Assembly (NCBI GenBank): GCA_963693285.1
Contig: OY848928.1
Location: 5,113,827-5,177,826 of the forward strand
Length of the DNA stretch: 64,000 bases
Direction of reading: 5' to 3'
DNA from: Xestospongia muta
Taxonomy: Eukaryota > Porifera > Demospongiae > Haplosclerida > Petrosiidae
Shown: positions 23,001 to 35,336 of the stretch, piece after piece
How positions within the stretch are numbered: position 1 is the stretch's first letter
Layout of the letters: each line of letters begins with the position of its first letter
Program-made: the position numbers and the translations under genes
The notes under the pieces: generated by a model
Database searches by the model: none
What the model was told of the DNA's origin: nothing
What the model saw: only the letters and a program-made list of their open reading frames with translations

Positions 23001-26000
23001 TCAATGTTTACTGAACAATTTTCTCCAGTATATCCATTGGAACAGATACAATCGTAACCAGCTATTTCATCGACACAAGTGCCATTATTTTGACATGGAT
23101 TTGGGCTACAGTCATCAATATTTACTGAACAATTTTCTTCAGTATATCCATTGGAACAGATACAGTTGTAACCAGCTATTCCATCGACACAAGTACCATT
23201 ATTATCACAAGGATTTGGGCTACAGTCATTGATGTTTACTGAACAATTTTCTCCAGTATATCCATTGGAACAGATACAGTTGTAACCAGCTATTCCATCG
23301 ACACAAGTGCCATTATTATCACAAGGATTTGGGCTACAATCATCAATATTTACTGAACAATTTTCTCCAGTATATCCATTGGAACAGATACAGTTGTAAC
23401 CAGCTATTCCATCAACACAAGTGCCATTATTATCACAAGGATTTGGGGTACAGTCATCAATATTTACTGAACAATTTTCTCCAGTATATCCATTGGAACA
23501 GATACAGATGTAACCAGCTATTCCATCTACACAAGTGCCATTATTATCACAAGCATTTGGGGTACAGTCATCAATATTTACTGAACAATTTTCTCCAGTA
23601 TATCCATTGGAACAGATACAGTTGTAACCAGCTATTCCATCGACACAAATGCCATTATTATCACAAGGATTTGGGGTACAGTCATCAATATTTACTGAAC
23701 AATTTTCTCCAGTATATCCATTGGAACAGATACAGTTGTAACCAGCTATTCCATCAACACAAGTACCATTATTATCACAAGGATTTGGGCTACAGTCATT
23801 GATTTTTACTGAACAATTTTCTCCAGTATATCCATTGGAACAGATACAGATGTAACCAGCTATTCCATCGACACAAGTGCCATTATTATCACAAGGATTT
23901 GGGCTACAGTCATCAATATTTACTGAACAATTTTCTCCAGTATATCCATTGGAGCAGATACAGTTGTAACTAGCTATTCCATCGACACAAGTGCCATTAT
24001 TATCACAAGGATTTGGGGTACAGTCATCAATATTTACTGAACAATTTTCTCCAGTATATCCATTGGAACAGATACAGTTGTAACTAGCTATTCCATCTAC
24101 ACAAGTGCCATTATTTTGACATGAATTTGGGCTACAGTCATTGATATTTAAAGAACAAATTTCTCCAGTATATCCATTGGAACAGATACAATCGTAACCA
24201 GCTATTCCATCGACACAAGTGCTATTATTATCACAAGGATTTGGGGTACAGTCGTCAATATTTACTGAACAATTTTCTCCAGTATATCCATTAGAACAGA
24301 TACAGTTGTAACCAGCTATTCTATCGACACAAGTGCCATTATTTTGACATGAATTTGGGTTACAATCATCAATGTTTACTGAACAATTTTTTCCAGTATA
24401 TCCATTAGAACAGATACAGTTGTAACCAGCTATTCCATCGACACAAGTGGCATTATTTTGACATGAATTTGGGCTACAGTCGTCAATATTTACTGAACAA
24501 TTTTCTCCAGCATATCCATTGGAACAGATACAGTTGTAACTAGCTATTCCATCATCACAAGTGCCATTATTATTACAAGGATTTGGGGTACAGTCGTCAA
24601 TATTTACTGAACAATTTTCTCCAGCATATCCATTAGAACAGATACAGATGTAACCAGCTATTCCATTGACACAAGTGCCATTATTTTGACATGAATTTGG
24701 GCTACAGTCATTGATATTTAAAGAACAAATTTCTCCAGTATATCCATTGGAACAGATACAATCGTAACCAGCTATTCCATCGACACAAGTGCTATTATTA
24801 TCACAAGGATTTGGGGTACAGTCGTCAATATTTACTGAACAATTTTCTCCAGTATATCCATTAGAACAGATACAGTTGTAACCAGCTATTCTATCGACAC
24901 AAGTGCCATTATTTTGACATGAATTTGGGTTACAATCATCAATGTTTACTGAACAATTTTTTCCAGTATATCCATTAGAACAGATACAGTTGTAACCAGC
25001 TATTCCATCGACACAAGTGGCATTATTTTGACATGAATTTGGGCTACAGTCGTCAATATTTACTGAACAATTTTCTCCAGCATATCCATTGGAACAGATA
25101 CAGTTGTAACTAGCTATTCCATCATCACAAGTGCCATTATTATTACAAGGATTTGGGGTACAGTCGTCAATATTTACTGAACAATTTTCTCCAGCATATC
25201 CATTAGAACAGATACAGATGTAACCAGCTATTCCATTGACACAAGTGCCATTATTATCACAAGGATTTGGGGTACAGTCATTGATATTTACTGAACAATT
25301 TTCTCCAGTATATCCATTGGAACAGATACAGTCGTAACCAGCTATTCCATCAACACAAGTGCCATTATTATCACAAGGATTTAGGCTACAGTCATCAATA
25401 TTTACTGAACAATTTTCTCCAGTATATCCATTGGAACAGATACAGTTGTAACCAGCTATTTCATCGACACAAGTGGCATTATTTTGACATGAATTTGGGC
25501 TACAGTCATTGATATTTACTGAACAATTTTCTCCAGTATATCCATTGGAACAGATACAATCGTAACCAGCTATTCCATCGACACAAGTGCCATTATTTTG
25601 ACATGGATTTGGACTACAGTCATTGATATTTACTGAACAATCTTCTCCAGTATATCCATTGGAACAGATACAGTCGTAACCAGCTATTTCATCAACACAA
25701 GTGGCATTATTTTGACATGGATTTGGGGTACAGTCATTGATATTTACGGAACAATTTTCTCCACTATATCCATTAAAACAGATACAGTTGTAACCAGCTA
25801 TTTCATCGACACAAGTGCCATTATTTTGACATGGATTTGGGCTACAGTCATTGATATTTACTGAACAATTTTCTCCAGTATATCCATTGGAACAGATACA
25901 GTTGTAACCAGCTATTTCATCGACACAAGTGGCATTATTTTGACATGAATTTGGGCTACAGTCATTGATATTTACTGAACAATTTTCTCCAGTATATCCA

Positions 26001-29000
26001 TTGGAACAGATACAATCGTAACCAGCTATTCCATCGACACAAGTGCCATTATTTTGACATGGATTTGGACTACAGTCATTGATATTTACTGAACAATCTT
26101 CTCCAGTATATCCATTGGAACAGATACAGTCGTAACCAGCTATTTCATCAACACAAGTGGCATTATTTTGACATGGATTTGGGGTACAGTCATTGATATT
26201 TACGGAACAATTTTCTCCACTATATCCATTAAAACAGATACAGTTGTAACCAGCTATTTCATCGACACAAGTGCCATTATTTTGACATGGATTTGGGCTA
26301 CAGTCATTGATATTTACTGAACAATTTTCTCCAGTATATCCATTGGAACAAATACAGTCGTAACCAGCTATTTCATCGACACAAGTGCCATTATTTTGAC
26401 ATGGATTTGGGCTACAGTCATTGATATTAACTGAACAATTTTCTCCAGTATATCCATTGGAACAGATACAATCGTAACCAGCTATTCCATCGACACAAGT
26501 GCCATTATTTTTAAATGGATTTGGGGTACAGTCATTAATATTAACAGAACAATTTTCTCCAGTATATCCATTGGAACAGATACAGTCGTAACCAGCTATT
26601 CCATCGACACAAGTACCATTATTTTGACATGGATTTGGGCTACAGTCATTGATATTTACTGAACAATTTTCTCCAGTATATCCATTCAAACAGATACAGT
26701 TGTAACCAGCTATTTCATCGATACAAGTGCCATTATTTTGACATGGATTTGGGGTACAGTCATTAATATTAACTGAACAATTTTCTCCAGTATATCCATT
26801 GGAACAGATACAGTCGTAACCAGCTATTCCATCGACACAAGTGCCATTATTTTGACATGGATTTGGGCTACAGTCATTGATATTAACTGAACAATTTTCT
26901 CCAGTATATCCATTGGAACAGATACAATCGTAACCAGCTATTCCATCGACACAAGTACCATTATTTTGACATGGATTTGGGCTACAGTCATTGATATTTA
27001 CTGAACAATTTTCTCCACTATATCCATTCAAACAGATACAGTTGTAACCAGCTATTTCACCGATACAAGTGCCATTATTTTGACATGGATTTGGGCTACA
27101 GTCGTTGATATTTAATGAACAATTTTCTCCAGTATATCCATTGGAACAGATACAATCGTACCCAGCTATTTCATCGACACAAGTGCCATTATTTTGACAT
27201 GGATTTGGGCTACAGTCATTGATATTAACTGAACAATTTTCTCCAGTATATCCATTGGAACAGATACAGTTGTAACCAGCTATTCCATCCACACAATTGC
27301 CATTATTTTGACATGGATTTGGGCTACAGTCATTGATATTTACGGAACAATTTTCTCCAGTATATCCATTGGAACAGATACAGTTGTAACCAGCTATTTC
27401 ATCGACACAAGTGGCATTATTTTGACATGGATTTGGGGTACAGTCATTGATATTTAAAGAACAATTTTCTCCAGTATATCCATTGGAACAGATACAGTTG
27501 TAACCAGCTATTTCATCGATACAAGTGCCATTATTTTGACATGGATTTGGGCTACAGTCATTGATATTTACTGAACAATTTTCTCCAGTATATCCATTGG
27601 AACAGATACAATCGTACCCAGCTATTTCATCGACACAAGTGCCATTATTTTGACATGGATTTGGGCTACAGTCATTGATATTAACTGAACAATTTTCTCC
27701 AGTATATCCATTGGAACAGATACAGTCGTAACCAGCTATTCCATCCACACAAGTGCCATTATTTTGACATGGATTTGGGTTACAGTCGTTGATATTTACT
27801 GAACAATTTTCTCCAGTATATCCATTGGAACAGATGCAGTCGTAACCAGCTATTTCATCCACACAAGTGCCATTATTTTGACATGGATTTGGGCTACAGT
27901 CATTGATATTAACTGAACAATTTTCTCCAGTATATCCATTGGAACAGATACAATCGTAACCAGCTATTTCATCGACACAAGTGCCATTATTTTGACATGG
28001 ATTTGGGCTACAGTCATTGATATTAACTGAACAATTTTCTCCAGTATATCCATTGGAACAGATACAGTTGTAACCAGCTATTCCATCCACACAAGTGCCA
28101 TTATTTTGACATGGATTTGGGCTACAGTCATTGATATTTACTGAACAATTTTCTCCAGTATATCCATTAGAACAGATACAATTGTAACCAGCTATTCCAT
28201 CCACACAAGTGCCATTATTTTGACATGGATTTGGGCTACAGTCATTGATATTTACTGAACAATTTTCTCCAGTATATCCATTGGAACAGATGCAGTCGTA
28301 ACCAGCTATTTCATCCACACAAGTGCCATTATTTTGACATGGATTTGGGCTACAGTCATTGATATTAACTGAACAATTTTCTCCAGTATATCCATTGGAA
28401 CAGATACAATCGTAACCAGCTATTTCATCGACACAAGTGCCATTATTTTGACATGGATTTGGGCTACAGTCATTGATATTAACTGAACAATTTTCTCCAG
28501 TATATCCATTGGAACAGATACAGTTGTAACCAGCTATTCCATCCACACAAGTGCCATTATTTTGACATGGATTTGGGCTACAGTCATTGATATTTACTGA
28601 ACAATTTTCTCCAGTATATCCATTAGAACAGATACAATTGTAACCAGCTATTCCATCCACACAAGTGCCATTATTTTGACATGGATTTGGGCTACAGTCA
28701 TTGATATTAACTGAACAATTTTCTCCAGTATATCCATTGGAACAGATACAGTCGTAACCAGCTATTCCATCGACACAAGTGCCATTATTTTGACATGGAT
28801 TTGGGCTACAGTCATTGATATTTAAAGAACAATTTTCTCCAGTATATCCATTGGAACAGATACAATCATAACCAGCTATTTCATCGACACAAGTGGCATT
28901 ATTTTGACATGGATTTGGGCTACAGTCATTGATATTTACTGAACAATTTTCTCCAGTATATCCATTGGAACAGATACAGTTGTAACCAGCTATTCCATCG

Positions 29001-31120
29001 ACACAAGTGGCATTATTTTGACATAGATTTGGGGTACAGTCATTGATATTTAAAGAACAATTTTCTCCAGTATATCCATTGGAACAGATACAATCGTAAC
29101 CAGCTATTTCATCGACACAAGTGCCATTATTTTGACATGGATTTGGGCTACAGTCATTGATATTTACAGAACAATTTTCTCTAGTATATCCATTGGAACA
29201 GATACAGTCATAACCACCTATTCCATCGACACAAGTGCCATTATTTTGACATGGATTTGGGCTACAGTCATTGATATTAACTGAACAATTTCCTCCAGTA
29301 TATCCATTGGAACAGATACAGTCGTAACCAGCTATTTCATCAACACAAGTGCCATTATTTTGACATGGATTTGGGCTACAGTCGTTGATATTAACTGAAC
29401 AATTTTCTCCAGTATATCCATTGGAACAGATACAATCGTAACCAGCTATTCCATCGACACAAATGCCATTATTTTGACATGGATTTGGGCTACAGTCGTT
29501 GATATTTACAAAACAATTTTCTCCAGTATATCCATTGGAACAGATACAGTCGTAACCAGCTATTTCATCGACACAAGTGGCATTATTTTGACATGGATTT
29601 GGGCTACAGTCATTGATATTTACAGAACAATTTTCTCCAGTATATCCATTGGAACAGATACAGTCATAACCAGATATTTCATCGACACAAGTGCCATTAT
29701 TTTGACATGGATTTGGGCTACAGTCATTGATATTTATGGAACAATTTTCTCCAGTATATCCATTGGAACAGATACAGTCGTAACCAGCTATTTCATCGAC
29801 GCAAGTGCCATTATTTTGACATGGATTTGGGCTACAGTCATTGATATTTACTGAACAATTTTCTCCAGTATATCCATTAGAACAGATACAATCGTAACCA
29901 GCTATTCCATCCACACAAGTGCCATTATTTTGACATGGATTTGGGGTACAGTCATTGATATTTACTGAACAATTTTCTCCAGTATATCCATTGGAACAGA
30001 TACAATCGTAACCAGCTATTCCATCGAGACAAGTGCCATTATTTTGACATGGATTTGGGCTACAGTCATTGATATTTACTGAACAATTTTCTCCAGTATA
30101 TCCAATGGAACAGTTACAGTTGTAACCAGCTATTCCATCAACACAAGTGCCATTATTTTGACATGGATTTGGGCTACAGTCATTGATATTTACTGAACAA
30201 TTTTCTCCAGTATATCCAGTACCACTGCAATTACATGTGTAATTTTCAGGAGCAGATAATAATACACATGATCCTCCATTTTGACAAGGTATATCTCGTA
30301 GACAGATATCAGTCAGATCACATCCATTACATGTAGTATTAACAACTTCACCAGCACCACAGGTATAGTTACAGACTGTATAGTATAGGATCAATGTATT
30401 AGATATATACTAGTTTACTTACCACATGTAAAGTTAGTATCAACATTAGCAATATAGTTAGTTGGGTTTACTTACCACATGTAAAGTTAGTATCAACATT
30501 AGCAATATAGTTAGTTGGACATGATGTAGTACACATATTATCAAGACCAAAGAATGGACAACAGTCATTAATGGATGATACACAACTTCCTTGTCCCATA
30601 TTCCTACAAGTTGCACTACACTCTATTTATAAAATAATAATAATATCAACAATTATAATAATGAGGGTAACTTACCAAAACAATGATTAGAATCACCACC
30701 AAGATAAAAATTTCCAGGTACACAAGTAAAACAGTCAGTTCTTAACATTGGATTTGAGGGAAGAGCACCAGTACCAAAACCATGATTAGTTACTGCACTC
30801 CATGTACCACTTGAACACTCTAATTGAAAGTGTTGTGTTTGTGAAGGTTGTCCACTCTTAGGAGTAAATGTAGCTATAATAGATACTCTACGGTATCTAT
30901 CTTTAGTTGATCCTTGAGCAAGACAAGTATACTGATATGATGATACAGTAGGATTATATGGTACTCCTCCTGAATCTGCATCAAGAAGTAAATCATTCAA
31001 CTCTCTCTCTATATCATCTACTGTAGGTATAGGACAGTTGCTTTGAGTAGTCACAAGTAATGGAGAATATGTTAGTAATAATAACGTGAAGAAACAAATT
31101 GACGTTGTAGTACTGGTCAT
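17049..31120 (-). CDS. multi-EGF gene C: giant secreted protein with ~105 near-identical EGF repeats, frameshifted in this sequence
   Basis: Exons in transcript order: 30676-31120, 30476-30622, 18126-30375, 18033-18068, 17817-17917, 17636-17771, 17462-17590 and 17049-17152. The start is the ATG at 31120, just after an acceptor (TTTTCAG|GCCAAG); upstream in-frame non-ATG starts lie in the polypyrimidine tract. Order: signal peptide, six-Cys N-terminal domain (CLAQGSTKDRY, RTDCFTC, CFG; to residue 148), Cys-rich CC exon, one EGF shared with gene D, about 105 EGFs of 38 aa, a C-x-x-C module (CSIENCQLC...CNVC), then the ~165-aa Trp-rich C-terminal domain ending GNKCQ. The 12,250-nt EGF exon is one base too long: an extra A at 20389 breaks the frame (EGF reading ends ENCSCKY-stop at 20378). 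Without it the exons would encode about 4,448 aa. The gene could be a pseudogene or the base an assembly error. Confidence 0.82.
17160..17455. repeat. GGATGAATGGA-type minisatellite in the last intron of gene C
   Basis: Imperfect ~35-bp copies containing GGACAGATGGATGAATGG and GAGAGATGAAGGGA fill most of the intron 17153-17461. The equivalent intron of gene D (31563-31771) carries a related GGATGAATGGA repeat. Long open frames read from this stretch (Ile-His-Pro-Ser runs) are repeat artefacts. Confidence 0.85.
18230..30200 (-). repeat. 114-bp EGF tandem array of gene C, with nested higher-order repeats
   Basis: The array has roughly 105 units of 114 bp. The 5' half (about 25470-30200) is mostly the INDC...CQNNGTCVDEIAGYDC type, the 3' half mostly IDDC...CDNNGTCVDGIAGYNC. 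Higher-order copies can be followed through rare variants: 570 bp (AAGAACAAAT at 24151 and 24721), 456 bp (TCTTCTCCAG at 25641 and 26097; CAGATGCAG at 27831 and 28287) and 2,281 bp (CACAAACGCC at 18741 and 21022). Each repeat has two N-glycosylation sequons (NGT, NCS), an O-fucose site (C-x4-T-C), an Asp hydroxylation pattern and the C-x-x-G-Y-T-G-x-x-C O-GlcNAc pattern. Confidence 0.93.
20389..20389 (-). other. single-base insertion breaking the gene C EGF frame
   Basis: The plus strand reads TTTACATGAACAATTTT where every other unit I compared reads TTTACTGAACAATTTT or a substitution variant of the same length. Exon length confirms it: 12,250 nt, where 12,249 would keep the phase 1 to phase 1 exon in frame. 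It is not in a homopolymer. Confidence 0.85.
30421..30526. repeat. 53-bp tandem duplication of an exon end plus splice donor in gene C
   Basis: GTTTACTTACCACATG and the following 37 bases occur twice with a 53-bp period; gene D has a single copy at 34558-34610. On the minus strand the unit holds the last 45 or so coding bases of exon 2 together with its GTAAGT donor. Only the donor at 30475 keeps the frame. Use of the second, at 30422, would add 53 nt. Confidence 0.85.
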
Positions 31121-31458
31121 CTTGGCCTGAAAAGAATAGGAAAGAGAAGACATCTTAAATGTAAGATTAAAGTTAACTAGTAGCAATTAATTACTAATTA
31201 CTATTGAATTATATAAAATTTAAATTAACTCTCACTTTACTTTTTTATATTATAGACCCTTTGACTACAGATGAACTTACAGAAGCTGTTACAAAAGCGT
31301 CCAACTGCAAATACACCGCCCTTATTTGCCACAATGATGAATATTATTTCAAAAATATGAATTTTATTATTGTGCTGTATTTAAAAATATATCTTTAGTA
31401 TCATCTGATGCTCTAATATTGTGTGCATATATATTGTATGTGTGAGTAGCATTGTGTT
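31121..31458. other. intergenic region between genes C and D
   Basis: It contains the 5' region of gene C and the 3' region of gene D. A plus-strand open stretch at about 31255-31398, preceded by an acceptor-like TATTATAG, encodes PLTTDELTEAVTKASNCKY and more, but has no start or recognisable family and overlaps nothing conserved in gene D's upstream region. I do not call it a gene. Confidence 0.4.
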
Positions 31459-34400
31459 TTATTGGCAGTTGTCTCCAAATTCAGCATCATACGTTGATAA
31501 GTCACTAGACCATTTGTCAATATAATTATTAAAAGTAGATATAAGATCATCTTGAGTAGGATCTGTGGTAAATGGATGAATGAAATATAGATAAACAAAT
31601 GGATGGATGAATGGATGAATAAATGAATGGATGGATAAATGGACAGATGAACAGATAGATGGATGAATGAATGGATGGATGAATGGACAGATGAACAGAT
31701 AGATGGATGAATGAGTGGATGGATGAATGGACAGATGAACAGATAGATGGATGAAGTATGCTCTTACATACCTGGTTCTAAATTGATATTACTAAAATCT
31801 TCTATAGCTATTGATGGCTTTAATATTTTAGCATATTGCTGCCAAACTGTCTGATCATTGATGACATTTTCTATATTATTATACCACTCATCCACAATAC
31901 CTTTATAACAAAGACAATAATCTCACTGTAATATCATTAACTTACTATCAAATATTGGTTCCTGTGAGTTTGAGGGGAATGTAAGACCACGTTGTTTTGC
32001 TTCCTCCAACCAAATAACTCTAAACTTTTCTTGTTCAACCAATGCAGCTCTCCATTGTTCTTCATTAGACAAAGTGGGATCCTAAAATCATAATCCACTT
32101 CATTTGTATATGCCTTCTTTTATACTTACCTGGGGCACTATCTTAGGTAGAGACAGACCACATGTTGTTGCTTGCTCTCTCCATATTTCTAACTGACAGT
32201 AAAACTTACACATACTAGATTGATAGTCTATAAAAGAAAAAATAATGTTTTCATGTTAAAAGTGAGTATTTGATATACCTGTACCAGGGCATTGAGTTGA
32301 GCAATCTTTTTCTACAATAAAAAAAAAAAATTCAAAAATATCTACATTATAACTCACCACAAATTGTAGCATTATTGAGACTGTATCCATTATCACAAAT
32401 GTTACAAATTTTACCAGTATATCCAATGGAACAGTTACAGGTATAACTACCTACTCCATCAACACAAGTGCCACCATTTTCACAAGGATTAGGATCACAT
32501 TCATTGATATCAATTAAACAGTTTTCTCCAGTATATCCAATGGAACAGTTACAGGTATAACTACCCACTCCATCAACACAAGTGCCACCATTTTCACAAG
32601 GATTAGGATCACATTCATTGATATCGATTAAACAGTTTTCTCCAGTATATCCAATGGAACAGTTACAGGTATAACTACCGACTCCATCAACACAAGTGCC
32701 ACCATTTTCACAAGGATTAGGATCACATTCATTGATATCGATTAAACAGTTTTCTCCAGTATATCCAATGGAACAGTTACAGGTATAACTACCCACTCCA
32801 TCAACACAAGTGCCACCATTTTCACAAGAATTAGGATCACATTCATTGATATCGGTTAAACAGTTTTCTCCAGTATATCCAATGGAACAGTTACAGGTAT
32901 AACTACCTACTCCATCAACACAAGTGCCACCATTTTCACAAGGATTAGGATCACATTCATTGATATCAATTAAACAGTTTTCTCCAGTATATCCAATGGA
33001 ACAGTTACAGGTATAACTACCGACTCCATCAACACAAGTGCCACCATTTTCACAAGGATTAGGATCACATTCATTGATATCGATTAAACAGTTTTCTCCA
33101 GTATATCCAATGGAACAGTTACAGGTATAACTACCAACTCCATCAACACAAGTGCCACCATTTTCACAAGGATTAGGATCACACTCATTGATATCGATTA
33201 AACAGTTTTCTCCAGTATATCCAATGGAACAGTTACAGGTATAACTACCGACTCCATCAACACAAGTGCCACCATTTTCACAAGGATTAGGATCACATTC
33301 ATTGATATCGATTAAACAGTTTTCTCCAGTATATCCAATGGAACAGTTACAGGTATAACTACCCACTCCATCAACACAAGTGCCACCATTTTCACAAGGA
33401 TTAGGATCACATTCATTGATATCGATTAAACAGTTTTCTCCAGTATATCCAATGGAACAGTTACAGGTATAACTACCCACTCCATCAACACAAGTGCCAC
33501 CATTTTCACAAGGATTAGGATCACATTCATTGATATCGATTAAACAGTTTTCTCCAGTATATCCAATGGAACAGTTACAGGTATAACTACCCACTCCATC
33601 AACACAAGTGCCACCATTTTCACAAGGATTAGGATCACATTCATTGATATCGATTAAACAGTTTTCTCCAGTATATCCAATGGAACAGTTACAGGTATAA
33701 CTACCTACTCCATCAACACAAGTGCCACCATTTTCACAAGGATTAGGATCACATTCATTGATATCAATTAAACAGTTTTCTCCAGTATATCCAATGGAAC
33801 AGTTACAGGTATAACTACCGACTCCATCAACACAAGTGCCACCATTTTCACAAGGATTAGGATCACATTCATTGATATCGATTAAACAGTTTTCTCCAGT
33901 ATATCCAATGGAACAGTTACAGGTATAACTACCAACTCCATCAACACAAGTGCCACCATTTTCACAAGGATTAGGATCACACTCATTGATATCGATTAAA
34001 CAGTTTTCTCCAGTATATCCAATGGAACAGTTACAGGTATAACTACCGACTCCATCAACACAAGTGCCACCATTTTCACAAGGATTAGGATCACATTCAT
34101 TGATATCGATTAAACAGTTTTCTCCAGTATATCCAATGGAACAGTTACAGGTATAACTACCCACTCCATCAACACAAGTGCCACCATTTTCACAAGGATT
34201 AGGATCACACTCATTGATATCGATTAAACAGTTTTCTCCAGTATATCCAATGGAACAGTTACAGGTATAACTACCCACTCCATCAACACAAGTGCCACCA
34301 TTTTCACAAGGATTAGGATCACATTCATTGATATCAATTAAACAGTTTTCTCCAGTATATCCAGTACCACTGCAATTACATGTGTAATTATCAGGAGCAG

Positions 34401-35180
34401 ATAATAATACACATGATCCTCCATTTTGACAAGGTATATCTCGTAGACAGATATCAGTCAGATCACATCCATTACATGTAGCATTAGCAACTTCACCAGG
34501 ACCACAGGTATAGTTACAGACTGTATAGTATAGGATCAATATATTAGATATATACTAGTTTACTTACCACATGTAAAGTTAGTATCAACATTAGCAATGT
34601 AGTTAGTTGGACATGATGTAATACACATATTATCAAGACCAAAGAATGGACAACAGTCATTAATGGATGATACACAACTTCCTTGTCCAATATTCCTACA
34701 AGTTGCACTACACTCTATTTATAAAATAATAATAATATCAACAATTATAATAATAATGGTAACTTTACCTAAACAATGATTAGAATCACCAAAAAGATTT
34801 TCAGGTACACAAGTAAAACAGTCAGTTCTTAGCATTGGATTTGAGGGAGGAGTACCAAAACCATGATTAGTTACTGCACTCCATGTACCACTTGGACACT
34901 CTAATTGAAAGTGTTGTGTTTGTGAAAGTTGTCCACTCTTAGGAGTAAATGTAGCTATAATAGATACTCTACGGTATCTATCTTTAGTTGATCCTTGAGC
35001 AAGACAAGTATACTGATATGATAATACAGTAGGATTATATGGTCTTCCTCCTGAATCTTCATGAAGAAGTAAATCATTCAACTCTCTCTCTATATCATCT
35101 ACTGTAGGTATAGGACAGTTGCTTTGAGCAGTCACAAGTAATGGAAAGTAAAGAAATAAAAAGCAAATCCACAGCTTCAT
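31459..35180 (-). CDS. multi-EGF gene D: secreted protein with 17+1 EGF repeats
   Basis: Exons in transcript order: 34769-35180, 34568-34714, 32358-34520, 32279-32311, 32130-32227, 31946-32081, 31772-31900 and 31459-31562, giving 1,073 aa. ATG at 35180 follows an acceptor-like TTGAATAG. The N-terminal six-Cys domain (to residue 137), Cys-rich exon and first EGF ([13 protein letters not shown]) are nearly identical to gene C, and so is the C-terminal domain (QWRAALVEQEKFRVIWLEEA, QTVWQQYAKILKPSIAIEDF, ending GDNCQ). The core differs: 17 EGFs of the form [20 protein letters not shown] with almost no protein variation. There is no transmembrane helix, so the product should be secreted. Only 156 bp separate it from the stop of gene E. 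The intact frame makes it the cleanest model for gene C. Confidence 0.9.
32395..34345 (-). repeat. 114-bp EGF array of gene D with a 798-bp higher-order repeat
   Basis: There are seventeen units. The third base of the Val codon in DGVG varies T, C, G or A, and its order along the plus strand is T C G C T G A G C C C T G A G C C. The run T-G-A-G-C-C(-C) therefore occurs twice, seven units (798 bp) apart; a rare CACTCATTG variant at about 33183 and 33981 shows the same spacing. Confidence 0.9.
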
Positions 35181-35336
35181 CTTGCTCTCTACGCCCACCT
35201 ATTCAAGTAAACGAGATACGCCCTCTGAAATACAATCAATGAATTCATTCACATAATAATTAAAATTATAATATTGATTATAATCATAAAATCATAAAAT
35301 CATAAAATTATTATTAATAACAAAATACTAGTTATA

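Noticed and set aside
18237..23802. Plus-strand open frames with [18 protein letters not shown] repeats opposite gene C
   Set aside because: Antisense shadow of the 114-bp EGF repeats; length varies with unit variants, no start or signal peptide.
18126..30375. CRISPR array interpretation of the regular 114-bp repeats
   Set aside because: The units are coding, contiguous without unique spacers, and sit in an intron-containing animal gene.
31121..31186. Extending gene C upstream of the ATG at 31120
   Set aside because: The extension relies on a TTG start and reads through a polypyrimidine tract ending TTTTCAG, which looks like a 5'UTR splice acceptor.
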